Shown here: one piece after another, positions 17,712 to 27,061 of the stretch
Numbering within the stretch: position 1 is the first letter of the stretch
How the letters are laid out: every line of letters begins with the position of its first letter
Source of the DNA: an uncultured Pseudomonadota bacterium
GTDB lineage: Bacteria; Pseudomonadota; Gammaproteobacteria; Steroidobacterales; Steroidobacteraceae
Assembly (NCBI GenBank): GCA_903884105.1
Contig: CAISDJ010000008.1
Span: 1 to 64,000, forward strand
Length of the DNA stretch: 64,000 nt
Direction: 5' to 3'
Program-made: the position numbers and the translations under genes
Notes under the pieces: model-generated
Seen by the model: only the letters and a program-made list of their open reading frames with translations
The model's database searches: none
What the model was told of the DNA's origin: nothing

Positions 17712-18734
17712 TTAACCCGGCTGCCTGCGCGTGAAGACGGTCAGCAGCTCGGCGAGCAGCATCTCGGCCGCGAGGTCGCGGTTGAGGGCTGTGCGCAGCA
17801 GTTGGGACTTGAGTTCACGGATACGGTCCGCCAGTCGATACAGGTAGCTTATGTTCAACACATTGGCGCTGGTTGGCAAGGGCACAGGCTGCCCCGGGAA
17901 CGTGACGAGGTCACCAGTTCCCGCAACTGCCTCCCGCGCGAGGCTCATCAGCCACAAGTCGAGCCACGTCAGGCGGTCCGGCATGGCTTCCTTCGCCCAG
18001 AACTGGGCAACGCGCGTCACATCCGCGCGACCGGCCAGCAGGTCGGTCAGGGACGAGCGCATTTCCTCATCCAGGCTGACGAAGGCATCGTGGACCTCAA
18101 GAGCCCTGAGCGGTGCACCACCGGTAAACTCGAGGACCTGCGGAGAGACCGTTTGCGACGTCACCTGGCTGAGCCACTTGAGGGCCATGGCAGCCGGAGG
18201 CCGGGGAATACCAAGTCGCTGGCAGCGGCTGCGCAAGGTTGCAGGCAGGCCCTGAAGGCTCGATGCAACCAGGATCAGCAGGCTGCGTGCCGGAGGTTCC
18301 TCCAGTGTCTTCAGCAGGCTGTTTGCGGCGGCGATCGTCATCAGTTGCGCTGGATCGATGATGGCAATCTTCCAGCCCTGCTGGTGACTCGTCATCGAGA
18401 GCCACTCGGACACAGCCCGAACCTGGTCGACAGAAAGCTGGTGCTTGCCCTCTTCTGGCGTTACGCGCATCAGGTCCGGATGTGATCCCGCCGCGGCTAG
18501 CCGGCAACCGTTGCACTGACCGCATGCGTCGAGCTGATCGCGCGAATTTCCGCAGAGCAATCCGCGCGCCACCCACTCCGCCAGCCGACGCTTGCCGAGG
18601 CCCGCCTGGCCGTGCAGCAGCAGGGCGTGAGGCAATCGATCCTTCAGCCAGGCCGACTCGATCTGCTTGACCAGCGGCTCATGCCACGGAAAAGCCAGTG
18701 GCAATGTTGCAGACGGCGCCTCAGGCTCAGCCAT
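17712..18734 (-). CDS. holB: DNA polymerase III delta prime subunit
   Basis: Clamp-loader subunit of 340 residues. It has the AAA+ P-loop GQAGLGK (42-48) and a zinc-binding module C61, C71, C74, C77. LLKTLEEPP follows Walker B, and the conserved SRCQ motif is present. The C-terminal helical part is divergent, as usual. It overlaps the end of tmk by 8 bases, indicating translational coupling, and is followed by pilZ after 36 bases. Confidence 0.95.
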   Translation of the reverse strand: MAEPEAPSATLPLAFPWHEPLVKQIESAWLKDRLPHALLLHGQAGLGKRRLAEWVARGLLCGNSRDQLDACGQCNGCRLAAAGSHPDLMRVTPEEGKHQLSVDQVRAVSEWLSMTSHQQGWKIAIIDPAQLMTIAAANSLLKTLEEPPARSLLILVASSLQGLPATLRSRCQRLGIPRPPAAMALKWLSQVTSQTVSPQVLEFTGGAPLRALEVHDAFVSLDEEMRSSLTDLLAGRADVTRVAQFWAKEAMPDRLTWLDLWLMSLAREAVAGTGDLVTFPGQPVPLPTSANVLNISYLYRLADRIRELKSQLLRTALNRDLAAEMLLAELLTVFTRRQPG

Positions 18735-19374
18735 GTACTTTCGCTCCGGCGATGTAGGCCTCTAAAGTCGTACGCAAACTCGCACTGACTTCTGCAATCG
18801 GCTGGGATGCGTCAATGACGCGAAAACGCAGCGGCTCCCGGGCGGCACGGTCAAGATAGCCTGCGCGGACCCGCTCGAAGAAGCTGATCCGTTCCAGCTC
18901 GAACCGGTCAGTCTGTTGGCCCTGATTGCGCAGCCGAGCACGTTCCAGGGCCACCTCGACCGGCGCATCGAGCAGCAACGTGAGGTCAGGGCGCAACGAT
19001 CGTTGCACGAGGTCCTCGAGGACCGAAATGTCGGTCAGCGGCATGCCCCTAGCCGCTCCCTGGTACGCGTAGGTCGCATCCGTGAAACGATCGGACACCA
19101 CCCAGACGCTTCGATCCAGGGCAGGTTTGATGATATTTTCAAGGTGCGTCGAGCGTGCAGCGAACATCAACAACAGTTCACACGTGGCTGGCATGGGTTC
19201 GTTGGTCGGCGTCAGCAGCAGTTCGCGAATCCTCTCGGCACGAGGTGTACCGCCGGGCTCACGGGTCATGATGCATTCAAGCCCGCTGCTGGCGAGGACT
19301 TGCTGGATGACCGCGAGCTGGGTCGTCTTGCCGACGCCCTCGCCTCCCTCGACGGTGATGAATCTGCCCTTCAC
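18727..19374 (-). CDS. tmk: Thymidylate kinase
   Basis: Phosphorylates dTMP to dTDP. The 215 residues have P-loop GGEGVGKT (10-17), the DR(F/Y/H) motif as DRFTDATYAYQG, and the lid region near RARLRNQGQQTDRFE. The start codon is GTG 19374 with AGGAA about 7 bases upstream; no better ATG is available before the P-loop. It follows mltG after 35 bases and overlaps holB. The TREPGG sequence is typical of the family. Confidence 0.97.
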   Translation of the reverse strand: MKGRFITVEGGEGVGKTTQLAVIQQVLASSGLECIMTREPGGTPRAERIRELLLTPTNEPMPATCELLLMFAARSTHLENIIKPALDRSVWVVSDRFTDATYAYQGAARGMPLTDISVLEDLVQRSLRPDLTLLLDAPVEVALERARLRNQGQQTDRFELERISFFERVRAGYLDRAAREPLRFRVIDASQPIAEVSASLRTTLEAYIAGAKVHG

Positions 19375-19409
19375 GAATCATTCCTGAATCAGCGTATCGT
19401 CGAATCGGT

Positions 19410-20438
19410 CTATTGCTGCCGGAGCCGCTGAAGATACCGCGCTACTGCGGCGTCGTGCTCGGCGAGTGTACGGGAAAAGAAGTGGCTGCCATCCCCCAAT
19501 CCGGTGGCGACGAAGAACAGCGCCCCAGTTTCCTCTGGATGGACCGCTGCCTGCAGCGCGCCCAGCCCCGGAAGCGCAATGGGCGTTGGTGGCAATCCGG
19601 CCCGCGTGTAGGTGTTGTAGGGCGTATCGCGCTGCAGATCGGCGCGTCGCAGGTTGCCGTCATAGCTGTCGTCCAGCCCATAGATCACAGTCGGATCAGT
19701 CTGCAGCCGCATCTGTCGTCGCAGGCGTTCGATGAACACGCCACTGATCTTGCCGCGTTCAGTTTCGCGCGCCGTTTCTTTTTCGATGATGGAGGCGAGA
19801 ATCAGCGCTTCATACGCGGATGCCAGCGGCAGATCCGGTACGCGTGAGGCCCATGCCACGTCCAGTTCGCGCTGCATTCGTTCATACGCCATGCGCATCA
19901 GCTCCAGATCGGAGGTCTGCTTCGGAAATCGATAGGTGTCAGGAAAGAACAGACCCTCGGGATGGCGGTCAGGCGCCCCCAGGCGTCGCATGATTTCGGA
20001 TGGCGCGGCCTTGCCGAGTTCCTGCTTGACGTCAGGATGTCGCGCGAGCGTCTGCCGCATTTCCTCGAACGTCGAGCCTTCGATGAAGGTGATCGAATGC
20101 AGCAAGACCCGGCCTGAAACGAACAGATCAATCAGGCCTTGCGGCGTGGTCTCGGGCAGGAGTTCGTATTCCCCGGCCTTCAGGTTCTTGCCCTGCCCTG
20201 TCAGGCGTGCCCAGACGATCAGGCGTTGCGGCGACTCGATGAGACCGCGGGCACCGAGATCCCGCGCCAGCGCGGAGAACGACGTGCCCTTCGGAATCTC
20301 GTAAGACTGGCTCTGCGTGAGTGCGGCAATGGGGCTGTGCAGCCAGGTCAACGTCGAGCGAGCCGCCAGGATGGCCCCGGCAACTGCCAACACGACGATC
20401 AGCGACAGGGATGTCCAGACGGTTTTTCGGGATGCCAT
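19410..20438 (-). CDS. mltG: Endolytic murein transglycosylase MltG
   Basis: Terminates glycan strand synthesis by cleaving nascent peptidoglycan. A single N-terminal membrane helix (about 9-29) anchors 342 residues in the inner membrane. A LysM-like part (IPKGTSFSALARDLG) comes first, followed by the YceG catalytic domain with the catalytic glutamate E219 in SIIEKET, which corresponds to E218 of E. coli MltG. The characteristic DPTVIYGL and YNTY...GLPPTPI motifs are present. It lies 9 bases after pabC and before tmk, the usual gammaproteobacterial order. Confidence 0.96.
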   Translation of the reverse strand: MASRKTVWTSLSLIVVLAVAGAILAARSTLTWLHSPIAALTQSQSYEIPKGTSFSALARDLGARGLIESPQRLIVWARLTGQGKNLKAGEYELLPETTPQGLIDLFVSGRVLLHSITFIEGSTFEEMRQTLARHPDVKQELGKAAPSEIMRRLGAPDRHPEGLFFPDTYRFPKQTSDLELMRMAYERMQRELDVAWASRVPDLPLASAYEALILASIIEKETARETERGKISGVFIERLRRQMRLQTDPTVIYGLDDSYDGNLRRADLQRDTPYNTYTRAGLPPTPIALPGLGALQAAVHPEETGALFFVATGLGDGSHFFSRTLAEHDAAVARYLQRLRQQ

Positions 20439-20447
20439 GGCGAAAGA

Positions 20448-21269
20448 TCACCAGAGTGTGAGCGCGGTGGCAAGCGTTGTCGTTACTGCCCCGACTGCCC
20501 AGCCACCGCTCTCAAGCGCAACAACCGGGCGGATCCCCCGGACGGCATTCGTGATGAACAGTTCGTGGGCGGATTCGATGTCAGTGCGCCAGAGCGGCTG
20601 TTCTTCGACCGGGATGCCTGCCGACCTTGCTGCGGTGAGTACCCGACCGCGCATCACGCCGCGAATGCCGCAATAGCGCAAGTCAGGCGTGCACAGGATG
20701 CCTTCGCGCACAATGAAAAGATTGCCAGACGTCGCTGCAACGACTTCACCTTCGGTATCCAGCATCAAGCCTTCCGCAATGCCGGGATCGCGCCATTCGG
20801 CTTGTGCCAACACCTGCTCCAGCCTGTTCAGGTGCTTGATGCCTGCGAGCCCGGGATTGCGCCCCAGTCGGGTTTCGCACCATCTCACGACGATGCCGGT
20901 TCCTGCTGGCGGGGCGGCGTCGGGCGGATAGACCGCCAGGATTCTGGTCGGCATGGCCTTGTCCGGGGGGCGGTAACCCCTGCCGCCCGGCCCTCGGGTC
21001 ACAGTGATCTTGAGGATGCCTTCCCCGCGGCCGGCGGTCAGAACCCCAAGGTCCTTCAACAGCTCCGCTCGCTCCGGGCAAGCGATGCCGAGGCGTTGGC
21101 AGCCAGCCTCAAGGCGCAGCAGGTGATCTTCCAGGAAACGGATCCGGCCTCCAGTGAGCAGCGCGGTTTCAAACAGGCCGTCCCCGTACTGCAAGCCGCG
21201 GTCGTCGACTGCGAGCGCGTGAGTGCGATCTGTCGGTTGCAGTCCGTTGATCAGCAGCGCCACGCTCAT
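20448..21269 (-). CDS. pabC: Aminodeoxychorismate lyase
   Basis: A fold-type IV PLP enzyme of 273 residues that releases pyruvate from aminodeoxychorismate to form p-aminobenzoate for folate. The PLP lysine is K145 in GIKHLNRLEQ; DRGLQYGDGLFET at the start and ATSGNLF are family markers. It overlaps pabB by 4 bases (ATGA), so the two enzymes of pABA synthesis are translationally coupled. It could be confused with D-amino-acid or branched-chain transaminases, but length and context favour PabC. Confidence 0.93.
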   Translation of the reverse strand: MSVALLINGLQPTDRTHALAVDDRGLQYGDGLFETALLTGGRIRFLEDHLLRLEAGCQRLGIACPERAELLKDLGVLTAGRGEGILKITVTRGPGGRGYRPPDKAMPTRILAVYPPDAAPPAGTGIVVRWCETRLGRNPGLAGIKHLNRLEQVLAQAEWRDPGIAEGLMLDTEGEVVAATSGNLFIVREGILCTPDLRYCGIRGVMRGRVLTAARSAGIPVEEQPLWRTDIESAHELFITNAVRGIRPVVALESGGWAVGAVTTTLATALTLW

Positions 21270-22672
21270 GGGGCTTCCCGCACGGGTTGCAATGCATTGA
21301 GCATGCCCTGTGCCTTGGCGCGCGTTTCGTCCAGCTCGCGCTCCGGGATCGAGTCGGCCACGATACCGGCACCCGCCCGGAAAACCAGCTGCCCACCGGC
21401 GATTGACACTGTCCGAATGAGGATATTGAGGTCCATGCTGCCGTCACGATTCAGGTAGCCCATGGAACCCGTATACACCGACCGCGGCTCGCGTTCGAGT
21501 TCATCGATGAGTTGCATGCAACGGACCTTGGGACAGCCTGTGATCGTGCCCCCGGGAAACACCGCGGCAATGGCTTGTCCCGGCGTCACCTCCCTGCGCA
21601 GCGTACCGCGGACGTTGGACACGATGTGGTGTACGTGGGCATAGGACTCAAGGGACATGAATTCGTCGACCTCGACGCTCCCCGCCTCGCAGATGCGTCC
21701 CAGGTCATTCCGCTCCAGGTCGATCAGCATCACATGCTCGGCCTGTTCCTTGGGGTGGTCGCGGAGCTCACGGGCAAGCCCAAGGTCAGCCACAGCACTC
21801 CCCGACCGCGGCCTGGTGCCGGCAATCGGGCGGGTCGAGATGCGGCGGCCGCGAATTTCAAGCAGGCGTTCGGGAGAAGAGCTGACGATCGCATGAGTAC
21901 CGAGGTCTGCCAGGCCCGCGAACGGGCCGGGATTGGCGAGTCGCAACCGCCGATAGACCTCCGAGGGGCGAACCCCGGCCCCGAGAGTTGCACGCCAGGC
22001 TCGCGACAGGTTCGCCTGGTACACGTCACCCACAGCGATGTGTTCAAGTGCGGTCCGGACCGAGTGCAGAAAGCGCTCTGGCGCCTCCTCTGCAACCGCC
22101 CCCCCCAGGATCTCTCCGCCGGAAGTCTTCGACTCCGAAGGCTGGGCAGAGACGTCATGCAGGTCCGCACGCATCGTATCGAGCAGCGCCTGGTGTCCGG
22201 CCTCTGCCACCAGCCACGCTGCACCGCTCGCATGGGACAGGATCAGCGCAGCAGGAATCCGAAGCGCGGTCGCAACAGGCTGGTCGGTCGGGGCCTGCAG
22301 CCCCAGCGAGGGTTCAATCTGGGCAGCCAGTTCGTAGCCCAGGTACAGGAACCAGCCACCGGTAAAGGGAAGAGAGGACGGAGTGGGCGGAAGCTTCACC
22401 GAATCCCACCATTCATCGAGGGCATCGAGGAAGGTGCGACTTTGCAGCGCAGCCCCAGCGCCACTCAGGGTGCCGTCGGCTTTCAGGTCCAGGCGGTCGA
22501 TAGGACAGGCCATGAGGATGCTGAATTGGCCCAGGACCCCGCCCGTGGCAGTGCTTTCGAGGAGGACAGGATAGCGCTCTGGATTGGCCGAGTGCAGCGC
22601 GAGAAGCCGCGCGGTATCGAACCTCGCTGGCTGGAGAACCGAAACGCCGGGAGTATCAGGAGCCGACCCCAC
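21266..22672 (-). CDS. pabB: Aminodeoxychorismate synthase component I
   Basis: Converts chorismate to aminodeoxychorismate together with a glutamine amidotransferase. The 468 residues have a divergent N-terminal domain and a C-terminal chorismate-binding domain with RPIAGTRPR, HVMLIDLERNDLGR and GGTITGCPKVRCMQ. The GTITGCPK variant and the absence of tryptophan-feedback elements favour PabB over TrpE. The start is GTG 22672, 10 bases after fabF. No pabA is nearby. Insertion of pabB between fabF and pabC is not universal; most relatives keep only pabC here. Confidence 0.92.
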   Translation of the reverse strand: MGSAPDTPGVSVLQPARFDTARLLALHSANPERYPVLLESTATGGVLGQFSILMACPIDRLDLKADGTLSGAGAALQSRTFLDALDEWWDSVKLPPTPSSLPFTGGWFLYLGYELAAQIEPSLGLQAPTDQPVATALRIPAALILSHASGAAWLVAEAGHQALLDTMRADLHDVSAQPSESKTSGGEILGGAVAEEAPERFLHSVRTALEHIAVGDVYQANLSRAWRATLGAGVRPSEVYRRLRLANPGPFAGLADLGTHAIVSSSPERLLEIRGRRISTRPIAGTRPRSGSAVADLGLARELRDHPKEQAEHVMLIDLERNDLGRICEAGSVEVDEFMSLESYAHVHHIVSNVRGTLRREVTPGQAIAAVFPGGTITGCPKVRCMQLIDELEREPRSVYTGSMGYLNRDGSMDLNILIRTVSIAGGQLVFRAGAGIVADSIPERELDETRAKAQGMLNALQPVREAP

Positions 22673-22682
22673 GGCGCCGCAG

Positions 22683-23927
22683 TCAGTCGAGCGCGCGGAA
22701 GATCAGGCTGCCGTTGGTGCCGCCGAAACCAAACGAGTTGGACAGCGCGGCTCTAAGCGGCAGCTGCCGGGCGACATGCGGAACGTAATCGAGGTCGCAG
22801 ACCGGATCCGGGTTGTCCAGATTGATCGTCGGCGGTGCCACCTGGTCGCGAATCGCAAGGATCGAGAAGATGGCCTCAATTGCGCCGGCAGCGCCCAGCA
22901 GGTGGCCTGTCATCGACTTGGTCGAACTGACGGCGATACGCATCGAATGATCGCCAAAGCAACGCTTGATCGCGACCGTCTCGGCGCGATCGCCGACTTC
23001 CGTCGACGTTGCGTGGGCGTTGATGTATTGCACGTCTTCGGGATTCATGCGCGCATCCTTCAACGCATTCGCCATCGCTAGCCGCGCACCTTCGCCATCT
23101 TCCGGTGGAGCCGTCATATGGTGGGCGTCGCCGCTCATGCCGAAGCCGGCAAACTCGGCGTAAATTGTCGCTCCGCGGGCCTTGGCGTGTTCGTACTCCT
23201 CGAGCACGAGCGCCGCCGCGCCATCCGACAACACGAAGCCGTCGCGGTCGCGATCCCAGGGCCGGCTGGCGCGCTGGGGCTCGTCGTTCCGGGTGGAGAG
23301 CGCCCGCGCCTGGCTGAAACTGCCAAGGCCAAGCGGTGTCGTCGCCATTTCGCCGCCACCGGCCAGCATGACATCCGCGTCACCGTACTGGATGAGGCGG
23401 GCCGCAATGCCGATGGCGTGAGTCGAGGTCGTGCAGGCGGTAACGGTGGCAATGTTCGGGCCGGTCAGCCCGAGGTGCATGGAAACGTGGCCCGAGATCA
23501 TGTTGATGATGCTGCCGGGAACCATGAACGGAGAAATCCGCTTGGGACTCTTCGTTTCGAAGTACTTCTGTGCGTTTTCCTCGATTGTTTCGAGGCCGCC
23601 GATGCCGGCTCCCATGGCAACGCCGATCCGCGCAGCATTGTCCGGGGTTACCGACAGTCCCGCGTCCCTGAATGCCTGCACGGCAGCGGCGAAGCCGTAT
23701 TGCATGAAGGCATCCATTTTCCGCATCTCTTTCGGCTGGAGGTACTCCTCGGGATTGAATCCCGCGACAGCACCGCCGATGCGGGTCTGGAAACTGCTCA
23801 CATCGAACCGCGTGATCGGTGCGATACCGCTGTGACCTGCCAGCACGTTCTGCCATGCACTGGCAATCGTGCTGCCGACTGGCGAAATAATGCCTAGTCC
23901 GGTAATGACGACGCGGCGCCTAGACAA
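22683..23927 (-). CDS. fabF: 3-oxoacyl-[acyl-carrier-protein] synthase II
   Basis: Condensing enzyme for fatty acid elongation, 414 residues. The thiolase fold has nucleophile C165 (TACTTS) and two histidines in [11 protein letters not shown] and [11 protein letters not shown], the Cys-His-His triad of KAS I/II. The [10 protein letters not shown] end is typical. It lies 105 bases after acpP and 10 bases before pabB. Confidence 0.96.
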   Translation of the reverse strand: MSRRRVVITGLGIISPVGSTIASAWQNVLAGHSGIAPITRFDVSSFQTRIGGAVAGFNPEEYLQPKEMRKMDAFMQYGFAAAVQAFRDAGLSVTPDNAARIGVAMGAGIGGLETIEENAQKYFETKSPKRISPFMVPGSIINMISGHVSMHLGLTGPNIATVTACTTSTHAIGIAARLIQYGDADVMLAGGGEMATTPLGLGSFSQARALSTRNDEPQRASRPWDRDRDGFVLSDGAAALVLEEYEHAKARGATIYAEFAGFGMSGDAHHMTAPPEDGEGARLAMANALKDARMNPEDVQYINAHATSTEVGDRAETVAIKRCFGDHSMRIAVSSTKSMTGHLLGAAGAIEAIFSILAIRDQVAPPTINLDNPDPVCDLDYVPHVARQLPLRAALSNSFGFGGTNGSLIFRALD

Positions 23928-24032
23928 CGGGTTACCTCAATCTGGTGGGAGGGTCGGGAGCGGTCATTCAAGAGGCGCCATCCGTGGCATCCCTTTGGCG
24001 TCAGCCTGTCCGCTTGCTGCAGAAGGCCAGGC

Positions 24033-24275
24033 TCAAGCCTGACTGCGGCGTTCCGTAACGTAGTCGATCGCCTGCTGGACGGTGGTGATCTTTTCGGCGT
24101 CTTCGTCAGGGATCTCGGTCTCGAACTCTTCCTCGAGCGCCATCACCAACTCAACGGTGTCCAGAGAATCCGCGCCCAGATCGTCGACGAAGGAAGCGTC
24201 GTTCGTGACTTCTTCTTCTTTGACGCCAAGCTGCTCAGCGACGATCGCTTTAACCTGCTGTTCGATACTGCTCAT
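24033..24275 (-). CDS. acpP: Acyl carrier protein
   Basis: An acidic four-helix carrier protein of 80 residues. S37 in [18 protein letters not shown] is the 4'-phosphopantetheine attachment site. The sequence is close to E. coli AcpP with a few extra C-terminal residues. It has its own well-formed promoter in the gap after fabG, matching the need for very high expression relative to the rest of the fab genes. Confidence 0.98.
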   Translation of the reverse strand: MSSIEQQVKAIVAEQLGVKEEEVTNDASFVDDLGADSLDTVELVMALEEEFETEIPDEDAEKITTVQQAIDYVTERRSQA

Positions 24276-24358
24276 TGGTGTACGAGTCCTCTGTGAGACC
24301 TCAAGGCGTAAGCTTGAAGGCAGCCGGTCGGTCGGGCCGGATGCCGCATGGGGGGCGT

Positions 24359-24387
24359 ATTCTATGTTAAGACTCGGACTCGTCCAA
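24359..24387 (-). promoter_or_regulatory. Strong sigma-70-type promoter of acpP
   Basis: On the minus strand TTGGAC (24382-24387) and TAGAAT (24359-24364) are exactly 17 bases apart, with 5 of 6 and 5 of 6 consensus matches. It predicts a leader of roughly 75 bases before acpP. The 231-base gap between fabG and acpP is otherwise non-coding. Confidence 0.75.
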
Positions 24388-24419
24388 CCTCTTCAGACTT
24401 GGGGTGCAACAAGAGGTTG
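24385..24419. repeat. Perfect 9-bp inverted repeat over the acpP -35 region
   Basis: CAACCTCTT (24385-24393) and AAGAGGTTG (24411-24419) are exact reverse complements separated by 17 bases. The left arm overlaps the -35 hexamer of the acpP promoter. The arrangement suits a dimeric regulator controlling acpP, or an RNA hairpin at the end of the fabG transcript; it has no U-tract, so it is not a standard terminator. Confidence 0.6.
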
Positions 24420-24506
24420 ACGGAGCAGGAAAACCTTGACAGTCCGGGCAGGCTCTGCCACGGGCCCCGAGGGGAGCTCCCGCCATTCCAGAGGGGCCCC
24501 GCGCCC

Positions 24507-25289
24507 TCAGATCATGTACATGCCGCCGTTGACGTGCAGCGTCTCGCCGGTGATGTAGCCGGCGGCGGGCGATGCCAGGAAGGCTACGGCATGGGCAATG
24601 TCCTCGACCCCACCGAGTCGACCGAGCGGAATCTGCTTCGCAAGCTGTTCCTGCTGGTCTGCCGACAACTGGGCGGTCATGTCGGTTGCGATGAAGCCGG
24701 GTGCCACGACGTTGACCGTGACGCCGCGTGAGCCGATTTCGCGCGCAAGCGATTTAGAGAAGCCGATGATGCCTGCCTTGGCTGCAGCATAGTTCGTCTG
24801 ACCGGCGTTGCCCATGACGCCGACGACCGATGCCACCGTTATGATCCGGCCGCGCCGGGCTTTCATCATCCCGCGGATGGCGGCCTTGCTCATGCGGAAC
24901 ACCGACGACAGGTTCGTCTCGATGATGGCATCCCACTCGTCCTGCTTCATGCGCATGAGCAGGTTGTCGCGCGTGATGCCTGCGTTGTTGACGAGAATCG
25001 ACGGGCTACCTTCCTGACCCTCGACGTCCTTGTAGGCCGCCTCGACGGAAGCTGCATCCGCCACGTTCAAGACGAGCCCGCGCCCCTTCAGGCCGCTTTC
25101 TGCAAACCGCTGACTGATCGCTGCCGCACCTGCATCACTGGTGGCGGTGCCGATGACGGTCGCACCCCGGCGCGCAAGCTCGTGGGCAATGGCGCGCCCG
25201 ATTCCGCGGGATGCTCCGGTGACCAACGCAATGTCGTTGGCCAGTTCCGTGGTTGCTGCGGCGGCAGTCGAGGCAGTCTGTTCACTCAT
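24507..25289 (-). CDS. fabG: 3-oxoacyl-[acyl-carrier-protein] reductase
   Basis: NADPH-dependent ketoreductase of the fatty acid cycle, a short-chain dehydrogenase of 260 residues. The cofactor loop is TGASRGIG (24-31), NNAG is at 101-104, and the catalytic residues are S154, Y167 and K171 (NYAAAKAG). The C-terminal GETLHVNGGMYM is the FabG signature. The N-terminus has about 15 extra residues compared with E. coli FabG. It lies 29 bases after fabD. Confidence 0.96.
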   Translation of the reverse strand: MSEQTASTAAAATTELANDIALVTGASRGIGRAIAHELARRGATVIGTATSDAGAAAISQRFAESGLKGRGLVLNVADAASVEAAYKDVEGQEGSPSILVNNAGITRDNLLMRMKQDEWDAIIETNLSSVFRMSKAAIRGMMKARRGRIITVASVVGVMGNAGQTNYAAAKAGIIGFSKSLAREIGSRGVTVNVVAPGFIATDMTAQLSADQQEQLAKQIPLGRLGGVEDIAHAVAFLASPAAGYITGETLHVNGGMYMI

Positions 25290-25318
25290 GATTCTTGATA
25301 TCCCTTCGTCAGGTCAGT

Positions 25319-26263
25319 TCAAGCGCTGGCGACTTCGCCCAGGGCTTCCGCCACGGATGCCGCATCCTCGAGCGCCAACATGCGGACGGTCCTGTCACGT
25401 TCGATGCGTCGGTTGAGGCTGGTCAGGACCTTACCCGGGCCGCATTCAACGAAGGTGCGCACGCCGCTGCCGAGCATTGACCTGACCGTGTCGGCCCAGC
25501 GTACCGGCTTGACGAGCTGGTCAACCAACGCGGCGCGGATCCCGTCCGGATCGCCGTGCTTGCGCAGGTCGACCGAATAGATGTCGATACCCTGGGGTGC
25601 CTGAAGTGCGGTTTCCTTGAGGCGGGCGGCGAGCTGCTCGGCCGCGGGCCGCATGAGGGAACTGTGCGATGGCACGCTCACGTTGAGCTTGATGGCGCGC
25701 TTGGCGCCTTTTTCCTTCGCGATCTCGATGGCCCGATCAACAGCGGCTGCGTGCCCTGCGATTACAACCTGCCCCGGTGAATTGAAATTGGCAGCTTCGA
25801 CGATGTCGCCTTGGGCTGCTGCCAGACAAGCCGCTTCGACGTCGGCATCCTCGAGCCCGAGGATGGCCGCCATGGCCCCCTGACCTGCCGGCACTGCGGC
25901 TTGCATGGCTGCGCCACGGAAACGAACGAGGTCGATAGCCGTGCGGAAATCGAGGCAACCTGCCGCGACCAGTGCCGAGTACTCACCCAGGCTGTGTCCG
26001 GCCATTGCCGACGGCACTGCTCCTCCCTTGCCGCGCCATAAGCGCCAGGTTGCAACGCCTGCGGCCAGCATTGCCGGCTGTGTCTTCTCGGTGACGCCCA
26101 GCGCTTCTTCCGGACCCTGCTGACAGAGCCGCCACAGATCGTAGCCGAGGACGGACGAGGCCTCTGCAAAGGTCTCCGCCACGATCGCTTCCGACGCAGC
26201 CAGACCGGCGAGCATGCCAATCGACTGCGAACCCTGGCCCGGGAACACGAATGCCACCGTCAT
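25319..26263 (-). CDS. fabD: Malonyl-CoA:ACP transacylase
   Basis: Loads malonyl groups onto AcpP. The 314 residues have FPGQGSQ (7-13), nucleophile S91 in GHSLGEY, the substrate arginine in RFRGAAMQ, and the catalytic histidine in VPSHSSLM. It is the first gene of the fab run here. plsX, fabH and rpmF, which usually stand upstream, are not in the window; the neighbour is a rhomboid-family protease gene 44 bases away on the same strand. Confidence 0.96.
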   Translation of the reverse strand: MTVAFVFPGQGSQSIGMLAGLAASEAIVAETFAEASSVLGYDLWRLCQQGPEEALGVTEKTQPAMLAAGVATWRLWRGKGGAVPSAMAGHSLGEYSALVAAGCLDFRTAIDLVRFRGAAMQAAVPAGQGAMAAILGLEDADVEAACLAAAQGDIVEAANFNSPGQVVIAGHAAAVDRAIEIAKEKGAKRAIKLNVSVPSHSSLMRPAAEQLAARLKETALQAPQGIDIYSVDLRKHGDPDGIRAALVDQLVKPVRWADTVRSMLGSGVRTFVECGPGKVLTSLNRRIERDRTVRMLALEDAASVAEALGEVASA

Positions 26264-26307
26264 GAATGCCTGCCTCCAGTTGAATTGCTAGCCTTGAGGG
26301 GCGCGGA

Positions 26308-26946
26308 TTATACGGGTCCGGACGCGCCGGGCGGCAGTCCGGTTGCGACATGCCTGCGTCGGCTGGACACGAGCGCGCCAGCGAGCGTTCCGCCGACCGC
26401 CCCGTAGAGGTGCGCGTCGACGATCACGTTCAGGTCGCCTGACCAGCCGATCGCGCCGAACAGCTGTTCCCCGGCCAGTTTCACGACCAGGATTGCCGTC
26501 AGGACAATCGCCATCCAGCGGAGGTGGCTGCGCCACCAGGCAATGGCACCCGCGGCAAGGACACCATGCAGGACGCCTGACAGCCCGACATACCACTCGA
26601 CCTCGGGACTCCCCCACCACAGCCCGGCAGCGACGGCTAGCGCGCTTGCCAGCGCAATCTGAGACCACTCACGACGGGAATACTCGCCGGGAAAAAGCAG
26701 GGATAACAAGGCAAGGCCCGCGAGATTGACGAGCAGATGCTGGCCGCTCGCGTGCACCAGATTGCCGGAAACCAGCCGCCACAATTCTCCTGCCGCAATC
26801 GTCGACCGCTCGTAGCGCAACCCGCCGAAGACCGGGGTACCGCCAGCCCACAGCATTGCCAACCCCAGGGCAATGGCCACGAGAAATGCCCCACCCTGTC
26901 GCCACCAGCGGACAAACGGCGGCCGTGGCGTGCCGTCAGCTGTCAT
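26308..26946 (-). CDS. rrtA: Rhombosortase-type rhomboid family intramembrane serine protease
   Basis: A compact 212-residue, multi-helix rhomboid protein. Catalytic elements are GLSGVLHG (S123, H127) and the late histidine H179 in VDAHLYGAVGG; N62LVH65 with H70LLVN is the early conserved helix. The short form and GLSGVLHG/DAHLYGA pattern match rhombosortases, which cleave GlyGly-CTERM tails from surface proteins exported by type II secretion. Its divergent position, about 115 bases from gspG, fits that role. No GlyGly-CTERM substrate is encoded in the window. A general rhomboid protease is the alternative. ATG 26946 has GGTGAG just upstream. Confidence 0.82.
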   Translation of the reverse strand: MTADGTPRPPFVRWWRQGGAFLVAIALGLAMLWAGGTPVFGGLRYERSTIAAGELWRLVSGNLVHASGQHLLVNLAGLALLSLLFPGEYSRREWSQIALASALAVAAGLWWGSPEVEWYVGLSGVLHGVLAAGAIAWWRSHLRWMAIVLTAILVVKLAGEQLFGAIGWSGDLNVIVDAHLYGAVGGTLAGALVSSRRRHVATGLPPGASGPV

Positions 26947-26984
26947 TGCTCACCAAGCCTGTCACTATTTCGCATTGGGGGCTT

Positions 26985-26993
26985 TGTTATCAT
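26985..26993 (+). promoter_or_regulatory. Putative extended -10 promoter of the gsp operon
   Basis: TG, one base, then TATCAT (26988-26993) makes an extended -10 element 68 bases before gspG. No good -35 hexamer is present, as can be true for extended -10 promoters. This is a pattern match only. Confidence 0.35.
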
Positions 26994-27061
26994 TAACGGG
27001 CGCCGTACTGGCAAAGGCCAGAAGCGGCAACCAGCCCCCCCCGAACGCACTCCGAGGCAGC

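Noticed and set aside
24033-24060. CAGGCTTGAGCCTG at the acpP stop codon as a terminator
   Set aside because: The two-base loop is too small for a hairpin and no T-tract follows; fabF continues on the same strand.
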